From positions 1 through 44,871 of the forward strand of contig JAFTEM010000010.1 in the NCBI GenBank assembly GCA_017453665.1: 44,871 nt of DNA, read 5' to 3'. The stretch comes from a bacterium. Lineage in GTDB: Bacteria; Patescibacteria; JAEDAM01; Absconditabacterales; Absconditicoccaceae. The notes beneath the pieces are model-generated. The model was not told the DNA's origin. It did no database searches and saw only the letters and a program-made list of their open reading frames with translations. Positions 11,319 through 21,345 of the stretch are shown here, piece after piece. How positions within the stretch are numbered: the stretch's first letter is position 1; each line of letters starts with the position of its first letter. A program made the position numbers and the translations under genes.

Positions 11319-12006
11319 CATTAGCTTTTCATTGATGAGTAGCTCTTCGATTTTCTACAGCTGCATCACTTCAGCTTAATAACTCTTCTGGAACTTTCAT
11401 TCAAAAGACTTCTACTGGCCTTGTATAATTAGGGGCTTCTAGATTTTCTAATCCTTCTTTTATTGAGTAACTCTCATTGATTCGGCTTCATTTTTCTTTG
11501 ATTACTCAAGGAATAAGTCTTGTTATCGCCTCGATCATAACCATTGATGGAGTTTCTCATCAAAGGACAATAAATGATCATAACGATATTTTTCTAAAAG
11601 CTTCTTTGTATTTTTCTGCTAAATATTTTTCACATCTATAATCGATTCCTTCATATCTTCAACAAATAAAAATTAGTGTTTCTTTCTTACTTAATCAATA
11701 TGCGGTTTTTTGATTAAATACTTCGTTTGAAGGAGAAGGGAAAAGGATTGAGAAATCTGAATCTGTTAAGTTATTTTTTTCAATAATGTCCTCTATACAG
11801 TCTACAATAGGCTGCGCTTTTATTAGCATTCAATCTCCTCATCCATAGATTTGGTCATCTATTTGTTGATGTTTATCGGTGCAATATTCTCTTGGATTAT
11901 GAAGAGAAAATGAAAGGATACCTTTCTCTTGTGCTTTTTGAATTAATGAAGTTGATAAAAAGCTTTCAAATAGTTCTGGGAAAATAGAAACAATATGGAT
12001 ATGCAT
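11311..12006 (-). CDS. trmD: tRNA (guanine37-N1)-methyltransferase
   Basis: The 231-residue protein methylates G37 of tRNAs reading CNN codons using S-adenosylmethionine, preventing +1 slippage. Diagnostic segments are present in order: MHIHIVSIFPELFESFL, YGGGDGMLIKAQPI, ICGRYEGIDYRCEKY, ISLGSFIVLGGETPSMVMIEA and RLIPGVI of the trefoil-knot SPOUT domain, then LEAPNYTRPVEVFGMKVPEELLSGSD of the C-terminal domain. Length is close to the usual 230-250. Several knot glycines are UGA (YGGGDGM). The stop overlaps the end of the convergent 741-residue gene by 8 bases. Confidence 0.96.
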
Positions 12007-12213
12007 GAGTTTTAGCGAGGATTAAATATTTTGTGTGTTCATTTTATATGAAATTGCGGTTATTTTTCAAATCTTTAACGGCAATTCTCTTAGTTCTTCT
12101 ACCTTAGGTACCAAGTGCTAATCTATTCTCAATTTTTTTAATTTTTTACTTGAAAACCTCTTTCTTATACCTATAAGTTACCTTGCACGTTTATCTTTTT
12201 AACTCTATAACTT

Positions 12214-15200
12214 ATGGCAAGTAACCTTGAACGTATGAATGATATCCTTGAATTTTGGGCTAAGGATAACACTTTTCAAAGATCTATTGATGAAAGGTCT
12301 GAAAAAATGAATTATAGATTTTTTGATTGACCTCCTTTTGCTAGTGGAACGCCACACTATGGACATCTTCTAGCAGGAAGTATTAAAGATGTTATTCCTA
12401 GATACAGAACTATGAGAGGATACAAAGTAAAGAGAAAACGATGATGGGACTGTCATGGATTACCTGTTGAAAAAGCTGTAGAAAAAGCGTTAGGAATTGA
12501 TTGAAAAAAAGATATTGAACAAAAGATTGGTATCGAAACTTTTGTTGAAAAATGTAGAGCTTATGTAAATCAGACTAATGCTGATTGGAAATGGTTTGTT
12601 GACCATACAGGAAGATGGGCTGATATTACTAATCCTTATTTCACTATGGATTTAGATTTTATGGAAACCGTTATTTGGTGTTTTTCTAATATCTATAATC
12701 AAAATAAAGTGTATAAAGGATTTAAAGTACAAGGATATTGTCCAAGTTGTGCTACCCCACTTGCTAATAACGAGATTTCTGATGGATATGAAGATAGACA
12801 AGATATGGCTATTACCATAAAATTTGCACACCAAGCAGTTCGTCCTGAACAATACGAATCTTCTGAAGATGGATTTGTTGATGTTGTTGCTGGAGTTATT
12901 AAAAATCAAGAATGATGATATCTTATGATTCATCATGTTAAAGAAAATGTGTGGTTTTTCCCTTGAGGAAAGGTAAATAAAGGAGAAAGTTTAGAAGATG
13001 CTACCAAAAGAGAATTAAAAGAAGAGGTAGGTATCAATGTTGAAAATTGTAAATATCTTTGAGCTATTAAAATTATTCATCTTTGAAAACCTTGTAGAGT
13101 ACACTGGTTTGAAATAGCAACACATGATACTCCTTGTATTCAAGAAACAGCTAAACACAATGCTCTAGAATGGGTAAAAGAAGAAAGCGCTGAAAATAGT
13201 CTATGATTTGTATTAAATATTAAATGAACGATTATTGATAATGAAGAGGAATTATGTCATGATTTTATTGATTTTCATCTTTTCAAAAACGTTCTTAATC
13301 CAGAAGAAAAATGACTTATTGAATGAAAGTTTAATTTTCTTGCTTGGACAACAACGCCTTGGACACTTCCAAGTAATATGTTCTTAGCTGTCGGTGCTGA
13401 TATCAATTATGTAACCTTATATGATCCTGATAGTAAAGAATACTATGTTATGGCTGAGAATCTCGTAAAAAAATACTATAAGTCAGCTGATCAGTATACT
13501 CTTATCTATAAACAAAAAGGTAAAGAGTTAGAAAATGTGACATACAAACCATTATTTGATTATATTCTTAATTCAAAAATTGCTGATGAATATAAAAAAG
13601 AATTCTTTCATATTCTTTTAGCAGATTTTGTTAGTATTGAAGATGGTACTGGTATCGTACATATCGCTCCTACGTTCTGAGAAGACGACTTTAGAGTTGT
13701 TGCTAATAGACTTTGAGAACAAAAAGCGTTAGAATGGTTATTTATGCCTGTTGATGATTATGGATGCTTTGATGAACAAGTACCTGATTATCAAGGAATA
13801 AAAGTCTTTGATGTAAATAAACCAGTAATGGATTTACTTAAAGAAAAGAAAATTACTGTTAAGGCTGAATCTATAAAGCACTCTTATCCTCATTGTTGGA
13901 GGTGTCATTCTCCTCTTATTTATAAAGCCATGTCGAGTTGGTTTATTAAAGAGAAAGAGATGAATGCTGAGAGTTATAAATATGCTGAACATATTAATTT
14001 TGTACCTGAAACTGTTAAAAATAGATTTGTTAATGGACTTCAACAAGCTCCTGATTGGAATGTTGCAAGAAACAGGTATTGGTGATCACCTCTTCCTATT
14101 TGGCAGAATGTAGAAGATAGTGAAGACCGTTTTTCTCTTTGAAGTTTAGAAGAAATTTATCAATTAACAAGAACTGGATCTCTTAATCTTACTAAGAATA
14201 TCTTTGTTAGACACTGAAAAACTGATTATAATGAAAAACATCATTTTGATGGATTATGAGTTTCTGTTCTCACAGAAGAGGGGGAAGATCAAGCTAATGC
14301 ATTAGTAACTAAATTATGAAAACATCTTAAAGAAAAAGATGAACTTGTTTTTGTTATTTCTCCATTACAAAGAGCTTGGCAAACAATTAAGCCTACGCTT
14401 ATAACTCTTTTCTGAGAAGATAGAATTATGGAAGCTGAAAAGAAGTATTATGAGATTCGAGAAGACTATAAAAAAGCGTATAATGATTGAAGTCTACCAA
14501 CAATATTGCAAGGAACTGATGAACAGAATATTTTCAAAATTGATGAACAAATATTTGTTGATTGGAGAGCTACTGAACATTATTCTCCTAAGAATCAAGA
14601 TGTGTATTCTGCTTGTGATAGACTTAATTGGACTAATTATGATCAAGCTATCGGAATTGAGGGAGAAAGTTTAAATGTTGCTTGTAAAAGAGTCGCTAAT
14701 GCTGTAAAATATTGGAATAAAGCATATGCAACAAAGACTATTGTTTGGTCTTCTCATAATGATAGTATTGCTATGGCTAGAAAAGCCTTCCGTGACTTTG
14801 ATTATGGAACGTATAGAAAAAAGTATCTTACTAAACATGCTGATTTTGTAGTTCACTATCGAGATAATGATAGAGCTACTGAAGTTGATCTTCATAAGCC
14901 TTATGTTGATAATTATCGGGGAGTAAAAAATTGAAAGACCTACAAAAGAATTCCTGAGGTAATGGATTGTTGGTTTGAATCTGGTTCTATGCCTTTTGGA
15001 CAAGACCATTATTTAGGAGATAATGAGCATTGTGATTTAACCTACCCTGCAGACTTTATTGCTGAGGGACTTGATCAAACAAGATGATGGTTTAGATCAC
15101 TTCATGTTGTAGGACATGCTATTAAAGGAACTAATGCATTTAAAAATGTTATTGTTAATGGACTTGTCTTAGCTGAAGACTGAAAGAAGATGTCTAAGAG

Positions 15201-16377
15201 TCTTCATAATTATCCTGATCCTAAAGGACTTATTGAAAAGCGATGAGGTGATGCATTTAGGCTTTATACCTTATCTTCTCCTGTTGTAAGAGCTGAACCT
15301 ATGAAGTTTTCAGAAAGGGGAGTTGAACAAATGTTTAAGGATTTTAATATTCCTCTAGAGAATGTATATAAGTTTTTTGAGACTTATGCTAAGATTGACT
15401 GATGGAAAGCTGATGGAACAGAAGTATATCTTATGAGGCATGCTGATGCTGTTTCACAAAGTCATGATGTTGAACTTTCTGAGGAAGGAAAAGCTATGCT
15501 TTTATCTGATGAAACAAGAGAAAAGATTGTTAGACTTAACCCTGATATCATCATTCATACCCCTCTTTTAAGAAGTAAAGAAACCGCTGAAACGCTTAGA
15601 AATATTCTTAAGGAAACAACTTGAAAAGTAGTTGATATTCAACAAGTAAGACCAGATAATAATGAAGATGCTTCTAAAGGATACATGAAAAAACTTTATG
15701 ATGAGATTCTTAGAGAACATCAAGGACAAAAGATTTTGATTGTTGGACATGCTTATACCTTAAGAACACTTCGAGAAGTACTTTATGAAAACAATAATGA
15801 AGATTATACTTATAGTGAAGTTGAAAGAGAAGAAGGGTTACAACCTTTAGAAGTTGTTAAGCTTCCTACTTATCAAATTGCTAATGAATTAGATAAATGG
15901 ATATTAGCTGAGCTTAATCAAACAGTTAAAAGTGTTGATGAAGCACTTGAGAGATGCGAAATTGATTGAGCTATTAAAAATTGAATCGATTTTGTAGAAA
16001 AACTTACTAACTGGTATCTTAGAAGAAGTAGAAGAAGATTCTGGGGGGCAGAGATGACTACTGATAAGTATTCTGCATATGCTACATTATTTGAGGTATT
16101 AAGAACTTATCTTAAGGTTATGGCTCCATTTACTCCTTTTATTACTGAAGAAATTTGGCAGAAATTAAATGGATTTATTGAAAATAAAGATGCTAATATT
16201 AAATCTGATTCACTTCATTTAAAGATGTGGCCTTTTGCAAGTAATCAATATATTGATGCACAACTCATGGAAGAAATTGCTACAGTAAGAAAAGCTATCA
16301 AACTTGCACTCTTTATTAGATCTAAGAATAAAATTGCGGTTAAACAACCTCTTCAATCATTAGAAATTAAATTATAA
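12214..16377 (+). CDS. ileS: Isoleucyl-tRNA synthetase with inserted Nudix and two histidine-phosphatase domains
   Basis: This is one open frame of 1,387 residues. The class Ia IleRS body (type 2-like) is clear: [13 protein letters not shown] with H48-Y-G-H51, [37 protein letters not shown] from residue 375, HIAPTFGEDDF of the editing domain, [45 protein letters not shown] and KMSKS at 992-996. Three foreign domains interrupt it. Residues about 215-370 hold a complete Nudix box (GX5EX7REUXEEXGU, G252 to about 274). Residues about 660-880 form a histidine phosphatase with R666-H667-G668, SPLQRA (R720) and SSHND (H848). Residues about 1065-1190 form a second one with R1075-H1076-A1077, HTPLLRS (R1120) and GHA (H1179). 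The synthetase resumes after each insert. It ends shortly after [13 protein letters not shown], lacking roughly the last 150-200 residues of ordinary IleRS. The stop overlaps the ATG of sufC. Confidence 0.96.
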
Positions 16378-17099
16378 TGTTGGAAATTAAAGATTTATCG
16401 GTTAATGTTTGAGAAAAAGAAATTTTAAAAAAAATTTCCTTCGTTTTTGAGGATGGGAAAAATTATTGTATTCTTGGGAAAAATGGATCTTGAAAATCTT
16501 CACTTGCTATGACGATTGCGGGGAGCCCTAAATATCAAATCTCTTCCTGAGATATTTTGCTTGATTGAGTTTCGTTGACGTCCCTTTCGGCTGATGAGAG
16601 AAGTAAAAAATGAGTTTTTCTTAGTTTTCAAAATATTCCTGAGATTCCTTGAGTTAAACTCTTTGAATTTTTGAAAGCGATTTATGATGTAAGACAAGAA
16701 ACTCCTAGTTCATTTATGGGATTTAAAAAGATTATTGAACCATTAATTGAAGAGCTTTGATTAGATAAAGAGTTTCTTTGGAGGGATTTGAATGTCTGAT
16801 TTAGCTGAGGAGAAAAAAGAAAAATTGAGATTTTACAGATTAAGTTATTAAAACCTAAAATTATTATTCTTGATGAAATTGATAGTTGACTAGATGTGAA
16901 TGCGGTCAGGCAAACCTCTGAACTTTTAAAATCAATCAATTCTGAGGAGAATAGTTTTATTATTATCACTCATTTGTTTGATATGTTAGAAGGACTTCCT
17001 ATTGAATGAGTTGTCGTTTTGGAGCAAGGAAAAATTGGTGAAATTTGAGATAAACAATTGATGAATAAAATCAAAAAGGAAGGGTTTTGAGGGAACTAG
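16377..17099 (+). CDS. sufC: Fe-S cluster assembly ATPase SufC
   Basis: The 240-residue ABC-type ATPase is the motor of the SufBCD scaffold for Fe-S clusters. Walker A GKNGSGKSS spans 34-42 with UGA for Gly39. The Q-loop region reads FLSFQNIPEIPGVKLFEFL, close to the SufC-specific EIPGV element. The signature is FSGGEKRKIEILQ, Walker B is IIILDEIDSGLD, and the switch His is in IIITHLF. FSGGEKKR plus DEIDSGLD is the SufC hallmark rather than that of transport ATPases. Its ATG shares one base with the ileS stop (TAATG), implying translational coupling. No sufB or sufD lies next to it in this window, which is unusual. Confidence 0.9.
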
Positions 17100-17120
17100 A
17101 AAAAGCATCTCGGGGCTAGA

Positions 17121-18395
17121 TTAACTTTTCTTGAGATATTTTTCTTTTAAACTGATTAAAATATCTTCAAAATCCATTGCGTTTACATGTTGAATCCCTC
17201 AAGAAAATCATGTATTAAAGGAATCCATCGTTACAACATATTTTTCTCGATTATCATCAACTTGTTCTAAAGCTGAGAATTCTCTTCTTGATGTTTCCTG
17301 ACCTAAGATACTTGTAGCGACTTGAACATAAACCTTTCTTCAAAATCTTGTTCCTATAAAATCAATTTCTTTATTTCAAGAGACTCTTCATATAGCAATC
17401 TCGTATCAATATTTTTTAAGTAGTATGTAAATATAATTTTCTAGAAGATTTCAAACATCTCTTTCTAGATTTACTCCTATAACTGAATTTCTTATTCACA
17501 AGTCTCCTACGTAATATTTATTATAGATGTCAAAAATCTTTTTTGTCTTTATATCTTCAGATCTTAGTTTTCAAAAGATATATGCAAATTCTCAATATTT
17601 CAAGTAATTAAGGATTGTTTCCACTCCCATCGATACTTTTTGGGATTTTAAGTAATCTGATATCTTTTTTGCTGAGATAATATTACCTACGTTTGCCAAA
17701 ATATAAGTGTAAAGGGAATCAAAGAAATCAATATTTCTAACTCAAAAACGGTTAACAATATCTTTTAAAATAATGGTATTATAAACAGAACGCAAATAAG
17801 AAAAGATACTATCGTCTGTAAAATCAACGAGTTTAAATATTCATGGTAAACCTCAATAAGTTAAGAACTCAAAAAATGAATTCATTGATTTTTCTTTTCT
17901 AGAGAATTGAAGATATTCAGAAAAAGAAAGTGGATAAACAGGAATCTCGATATATCTTCATGATAAATAGGTTGCCAACTCTCATGAAAGGAGATTTGAA
18001 TTACTTCCCGTTATAAATATTTCTGCTTTATCATTCATTGCTAAGATTCCATTAATAGCTTTTTCCCAACCTTGAATTCATTGGATTTCATCGATTCCTA
18101 TAAAACAGTGTTTTCAATGTTTTTCCATAAAATCTAAAAGTAAGGAAACCAAATCTTCATATGTTTTTATAGAAGCATTTCTTGGATCTTCCATATTTAG
18201 ATAAAAAACATCGTCTTCGTTGAGTTTTTTTTCAGATACAAGATATTGAATTGTTTGTTGTAACAGAACAGACTTTCATACTCTTCTTGCACCAACAATA
18301 ACTTTTATTAATGGAGCACCAATCCATTTTTTAACTTCTTCGAGATAATATGATCTCTCTACAAGCTTTTCTTCTAATATTTCCTTTACTTTCAT
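17121..18395 (-). CDS. AAA ATPase with C-terminal DUF4143 domain
   Basis: The 424-residue protein starts with the AAA_14-type P-loop GARRVGKSVLLQQTI (Walker A about 35-42), followed by FYLNMEDPR, a Walker B FIGIDEIQ, the sensor IFITGSNSNLLSGELATYLSGR and IPVYPLSFSEYL. It ends in the DUF4143 nuclease-like module (NYIYILLKKYGYEI, EIDFIGTRFGRKVYVQVATSI). Such proteins are frequent in reduced and host-associated prokaryotes; their role is unproven and they are often compared with toxin-antitoxin or mobile loci. The E-x-D...x-V-Q-V arrangement keeps the PD-(D/E)XK-like pattern (E-I-D-F, then VYVQV). Paired direct repeats lie just upstream (18428-18491) and may be its operator. Confidence 0.88.
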
Positions 18396-18427
18396 GGAGT
18401 TAATGCTAAATGATAAAAGCGGTTTTG

Positions 18428-18491
18428 AAATATTTCATTTATGTAGAAAATTTTTGCATTTTTTCTTAAATATTTCATCTATACAGAAAAT
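18428..18491. repeat. Two 24-bp direct repeats upstream of the AAA ATPase gene
   Basis: Copies at 18428-18451 and 18468-18491 match at 21 of 24 positions (core AAATATTTCAT...AGAAAAT) with a 40-bp period, near four helical turns. They sit 33 bases and more upstream of the minus-strand ATG at 18395, in the expected promoter region. Tandem binding sites for a regulator are an inference. Confidence 0.6.
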
Positions 18492-18532
18492 ATTAAAGAT
18501 TTTGGCTTAAAAGTCAATTTTTTTATCAAAAA

Positions 18533-18552
18533 AATCCTCTTGGCTGAGGATT
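18533..18552 (-). terminator. Terminator behind the 363-residue gene
   Basis: AATCCTC (18533-18539) pairs with GAGGATT (18546-18552). On the minus strand the hairpin runs into a stretch of T. It is 23 bases past the stop codon. Confidence 0.75.
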
Positions 18553-18574
18553 TAAAATAAGTGGCTGGATTTCC

Positions 18575-19666
18575 CTATTTTGAAAATGTAATCGTTTCTA
18601 ACTCGTTTCTTAACCTATGGAATTCTGCACTAATTTCTGGGTCGTCATAACTTTGACGCTCAACATATTTTTCTAAGGCTTCCCATGAATACCGAGTTCA
18701 AACTTGGCTTTCGATAGTATATGAGAGAGGGATAACAATTCCTGATTTTAGTGTAATATAAATCATATGAATTCAATCTTGAACTCCATATTTTTCCTCC
18801 AAGTATTGATGAGTTCCGTTTACAAAGAGTTCTTTCGTTCTTTCTTCTAGATATGGATCTGTTTTTGATTTCAATCCTCTTTCCACTTTTACCACCTCTC
18901 AGTTGGGATATCAGAAGACCTTTCAAACTATTGCCCAAATATCGTTCATAACTTTTAAGACCTTTTCATTTGCTTCTTGTTTTAATGCATCTAATAGTTC
19001 ATTATTGGTATCACTTTCTACTTCTTCCCTACTAAATGGAGTTCCGTTTACCTTTATTGCTAATGGCCTTCTTGTTCTTAAATAACGTTTATAATTTTCA
19101 TCTGTATTATCATGAGTCAGTTTTGAGAAATATTTATTAAAGTACGCCTCTTTTATTGGAAGATGCATTTTTCTTGCTAGTGTCTCTGAGCAATCATTTT
19201 CATCTATGTTTATTCCATTTAAGAAAAGTGTTTGGGCTGATTTTACTCCAATTCATAATCTTGGATTCTTGTATTCTCAATTATAGATATCAATTCTTCC
19301 ATCTCTTACAAAATCAATAATTCTTTCTGGTTGGACTGACATATCTTTAATAAAAAAATGCATTGTTGGTATTCAACCAGCTTCTAAGACTAATAATTCA
19401 CATCAAAGATTTATTTTATCTATTGGGACTCAACTCTCTTTTAATTTTTTAAAACATAAAAGTGTCATATCTACGCAACTTCCCATAAAACAAGTATCTC
19501 TTGAAGCATCGATTTCTTTTACAGTTCTTCTTCATAACTTTTTTATAATTTCTTCATCGGTCCATTTACTTTTTTTCATTCAAAAATAGAGCTCTTTTAC
19601 TAAAAGAGCCAATTGATTATTTGATAATATTCAGTTTTTTTCTATAGAACTATTCAGTTTCTCCAT
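18575..19666 (-). CDS. Unknown protein with a transglutaminase-like Cys-His-Asp pattern
   Basis: The protein has 363 residues. The segment DTCFMGSCVDMTLLCFKKL (about 56-74) is followed about 33 residues later by PTMHFFIKD and then by RIIDF. This spacing and the context (Gly-x-Cys-x-Asp before a helix, His before a strand, Asp in a final strand) resemble the catalytic triad of transglutaminase/papain-like folds; it is a pattern match only. The C-terminal half is charged and unrecognised. There is no signal peptide, so it is probably cytoplasmic. It has its own terminator and is transcribed toward the AAA ATPase gene. Confidence 0.72.
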
Positions 19667-19796
19667 AACAAATTGTTTCTTCTTTTAAAGCGATTTATAT
19701 TATATCTATCTGCTAATTTATGTCAATATCTTTTGATTAATAATACATATATAAAAATTAGCTCTTGTATTTAAAGAGTAATCATTACGTTCATCG

Positions 19797-19833
19797 ATCC
19801 TCTTCGTTTTGTTAATAACGAGGAGGATTTTTC
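19797..19833 (+). terminator. Strong terminator in the 19.7-20.1 kb intergenic region
   Basis: A 12-bp stem with one G-U pair (19797-19808 with 19817-19828), an 8-base loop and TTTTT after it. No gene lies upstream on this strand before the divergent start at 19666, so it must end a short non-coding transcript. I saw no clear promoter for that transcript. Confidence 0.7.
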
Positions 19834-19884
19834 AAGCATAGAATCTCATCATTTGACAATATTTTAAATATTTTAAAAAATGTG

Positions 19885-19913
19885 TTGACATTCGTATCTA
19901 ATTTTATTATAAC
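19885..19913 (+). promoter_or_regulatory. Consensus promoter of a probable small RNA
   Basis: TTGACA (19885-19890), a 17-base spacer and TATAAC (19908-19913). No start codon with a sizeable frame follows before a terminator at 19977-20003. Confidence 0.7.
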
Positions 19914-19919
19914 ATTGAT

Positions 19920-20003
19920 GTGAAAATTGTTGTTGTGTTCGTTTTCATGGTGAAGTATAGAAGGTAAAAGCAAAAAAAGTTCTTCGTAAGGAGAGCTTTT
20001 TTT
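19920..20003 (+). ncRNA. Candidate small RNA of about 85 nt, unknown class
   Basis: It is bounded by the consensus promoter at 19885-19913 and a hairpin terminator (stem 19977-19983 with 19992-19998, then a T run to 20003). An internal hairpin (TGAAAA with TTTTCA) is possible near the 5' end. The only start codon inside opens a six-residue frame. It lacks the conserved elements of SRP RNA, tmRNA and 6S RNA. Together with the terminator at 19797-19833 it fills the gap between the divergent genes at 19666 and 20075. Confidence 0.5.
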
Positions 20004-20074
20004 GTTTAACATCACTTGAAAAATGATTATGAATTTCTAAAGTAATGGTAATTTATCTTAATCAAGGTCCCCTT

Positions 20075-20677
20075 ATGGTAAAAAAAATCAACTCAGAAAC
20101 GGAGAAAAAAATTAAACAAGCCGCAAAGGAAATTTTTTTCAAGAAAGGATATAACTGAGCTAGGACAAGAGAAATAACAGAAAAAGCATGAGTTAATCTT
20201 GCGCTCTTAAACTACTATTTTTGAGGGAAAGAAGAATTATTTAATATTGTTATGATTGAGGCTTTAGAAGAGTTTAAAAGTAAAATGTTTTCACTTCTTA
20301 ATGATCCTTCTACATGATTTGAAGAAAAAGTGAAAGGATTTGCTAATGAATATCTCAGTTCTTTTATTGTTAGTCCTTGATTATTACCATTCATTCTTGA
20401 AAGCGTAAGAGAACACATTGATATAATGCAAGAGAAAATTAAACAGGATAATAGTGTACTTCCAGATACATTATTTGCGAAACAATATATTCAAACTACA
20501 TGAAAAACTATTGATGATTTTAAAGAATTTTTCATCAACTTCTTAGGACTTGTTATCTTTCCTGTTCTGTGAGCACCTGTAATTACTGCTTTCTTTGAAC
20601 TTAACGATAATCAATACGCAGAATATATCCAAAAAAGAAAAGAAATTGTTCCTTGATTAGCACTTAAACTATTGTAA
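20075..20677 (+). CDS. TetR/AcrR-family transcriptional regulator
   Basis: The 200-residue protein has an N-terminal TetR helix-turn-helix: IKQAAKEIFFKKGYNGARTREITEKAGVN and LALLNYYFGGKEELF at about residues 10-55, with the usual Tyr-Tyr-Phe and Lys-Glu-x-Leu. The rest is an all-helical ligand domain. It would bind DNA as a dimer and respond to a small molecule. An in-frame ATG ten codons upstream (20045) is possible, but the motif fits the later start. UGA is used for Gly in the helix-turn-helix (GYNGARTR). It stands alone between an sRNA terminator and an inverted repeat; its target is not evident. Confidence 0.9.
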
Positions 20678-20680
20678 AAA

Positions 20681-20728
20681 AACTTAGATTATCTTTTCTA
20701 GCATTTCTAAATAAGCATAATCTAAGTT
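20681..20728. terminator. Bidirectional hairpin between convergent genes
   Basis: A perfect 12-bp inverted repeat (20681-20692 with 20717-20728) with a 24-base loop follows the tetR stop by three bases and overlaps the stop codon of the convergent 113-residue gene. No long T run; a terminator role is inferred from position. Confidence 0.5.
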
Positions 20729-21063
20729 CTCTCTAAATAATATTCCAGAAAACATAACGCCTCATCATAGCTTTTTTTGATTTCTATGTATGCCAATCCT
20801 GCTAAATCAAAGATAGTAACTCTATTTCTCCATACTTGTATCACAAGTGCGTTTAGATAAAGATATCTATCGTAATTTTCTTTTGAGATTTCAGCAACAT
20901 AGTAACCAGATACTTTTACCCATCCTTCGCCGTGGATAAGAGATGGAAGCGGTTCATCATTTTCTGGGGAAATAACGACTTGATTATATTCCCAACTATA
21001 CTGGGGAACCACAACAAAACCAAGGCCTTTAGCGATTTTTAATGACGTTACTTCAAATACCAT
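20722..21063 (-). CDS. Small hypothetical protein, UGA-free
   Basis: The protein has 113 residues and no recognisable family. It appears soluble and mixed alpha/beta, with aromatic segments (YSWEYNQVVISPEN, WVKVSGYYVAEIS) and a C-terminal helix (YDEALCFLEYYLERT). All six glycines use GGN codons and none UGA, and C/G-ending codons are commoner than in the neighbours. That, with similar features in the genes at 8707, 31865 and 37329, suggests either special selection or import from a standard-code donor. It is monocistronic. Confidence 0.65.
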   Translation of the reverse strand: MVFEVTSLKIAKGLGFVVVPQYSWEYNQVVISPENDEPLPSLIHGEGWVKVSGYYVAEISKENYDRYLYLNALVIQVWRNRVTIFDLAGLAYIEIKKSYDEALCFLEYYLERT

Positions 21064-21206
21064 ATTTATTAGGTTTTTGTTATCTGTTTCTTTTTATTAT
21101 TCATTGAGCAAAAATCAAGAATACTCTTGCATTTTCTTTTTACTTTTACATACTCGTGATAGTAAAGGTTTTACTCCTCTTTTTTCTTAGTTATGCTAAG
21201 CTGTAT

Positions 21207-21235
21207 TTGAATTTTTCTTTTTACTCAAATATGTT
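21207..21235 (+). promoter_or_regulatory. Probable promoter of the O-antigen-ligase-like gene cluster
   Basis: TTGAAT (21207-21212), a 17-base spacer and TATGTT (21230-21235). The 5' untranslated leader would be about 105 bases. Confidence 0.4.
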
Positions 21236-21345
21236 ATCATCTTCTTGTAACTGTTCTTTGATATGGGGTTTTTCTTATTGATCAATCAAACTTAGCATTG
21301 TTGAGAGATTGAGCACGGATACTCCTCTGCTTAATAGGATTTTTA

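Noticed and set aside
14500..15010. Several medium frames on both strands inside ileS
   Set aside because: They are out-of-frame shadows of the long IleRS frame, which has the recognisable motifs.
19920..20003. Small SRP (4.5S) RNA
   Set aside because: A GAAGG...AGCA stretch looks similar, but the flanking arms do not pair into the long SRP hairpin.
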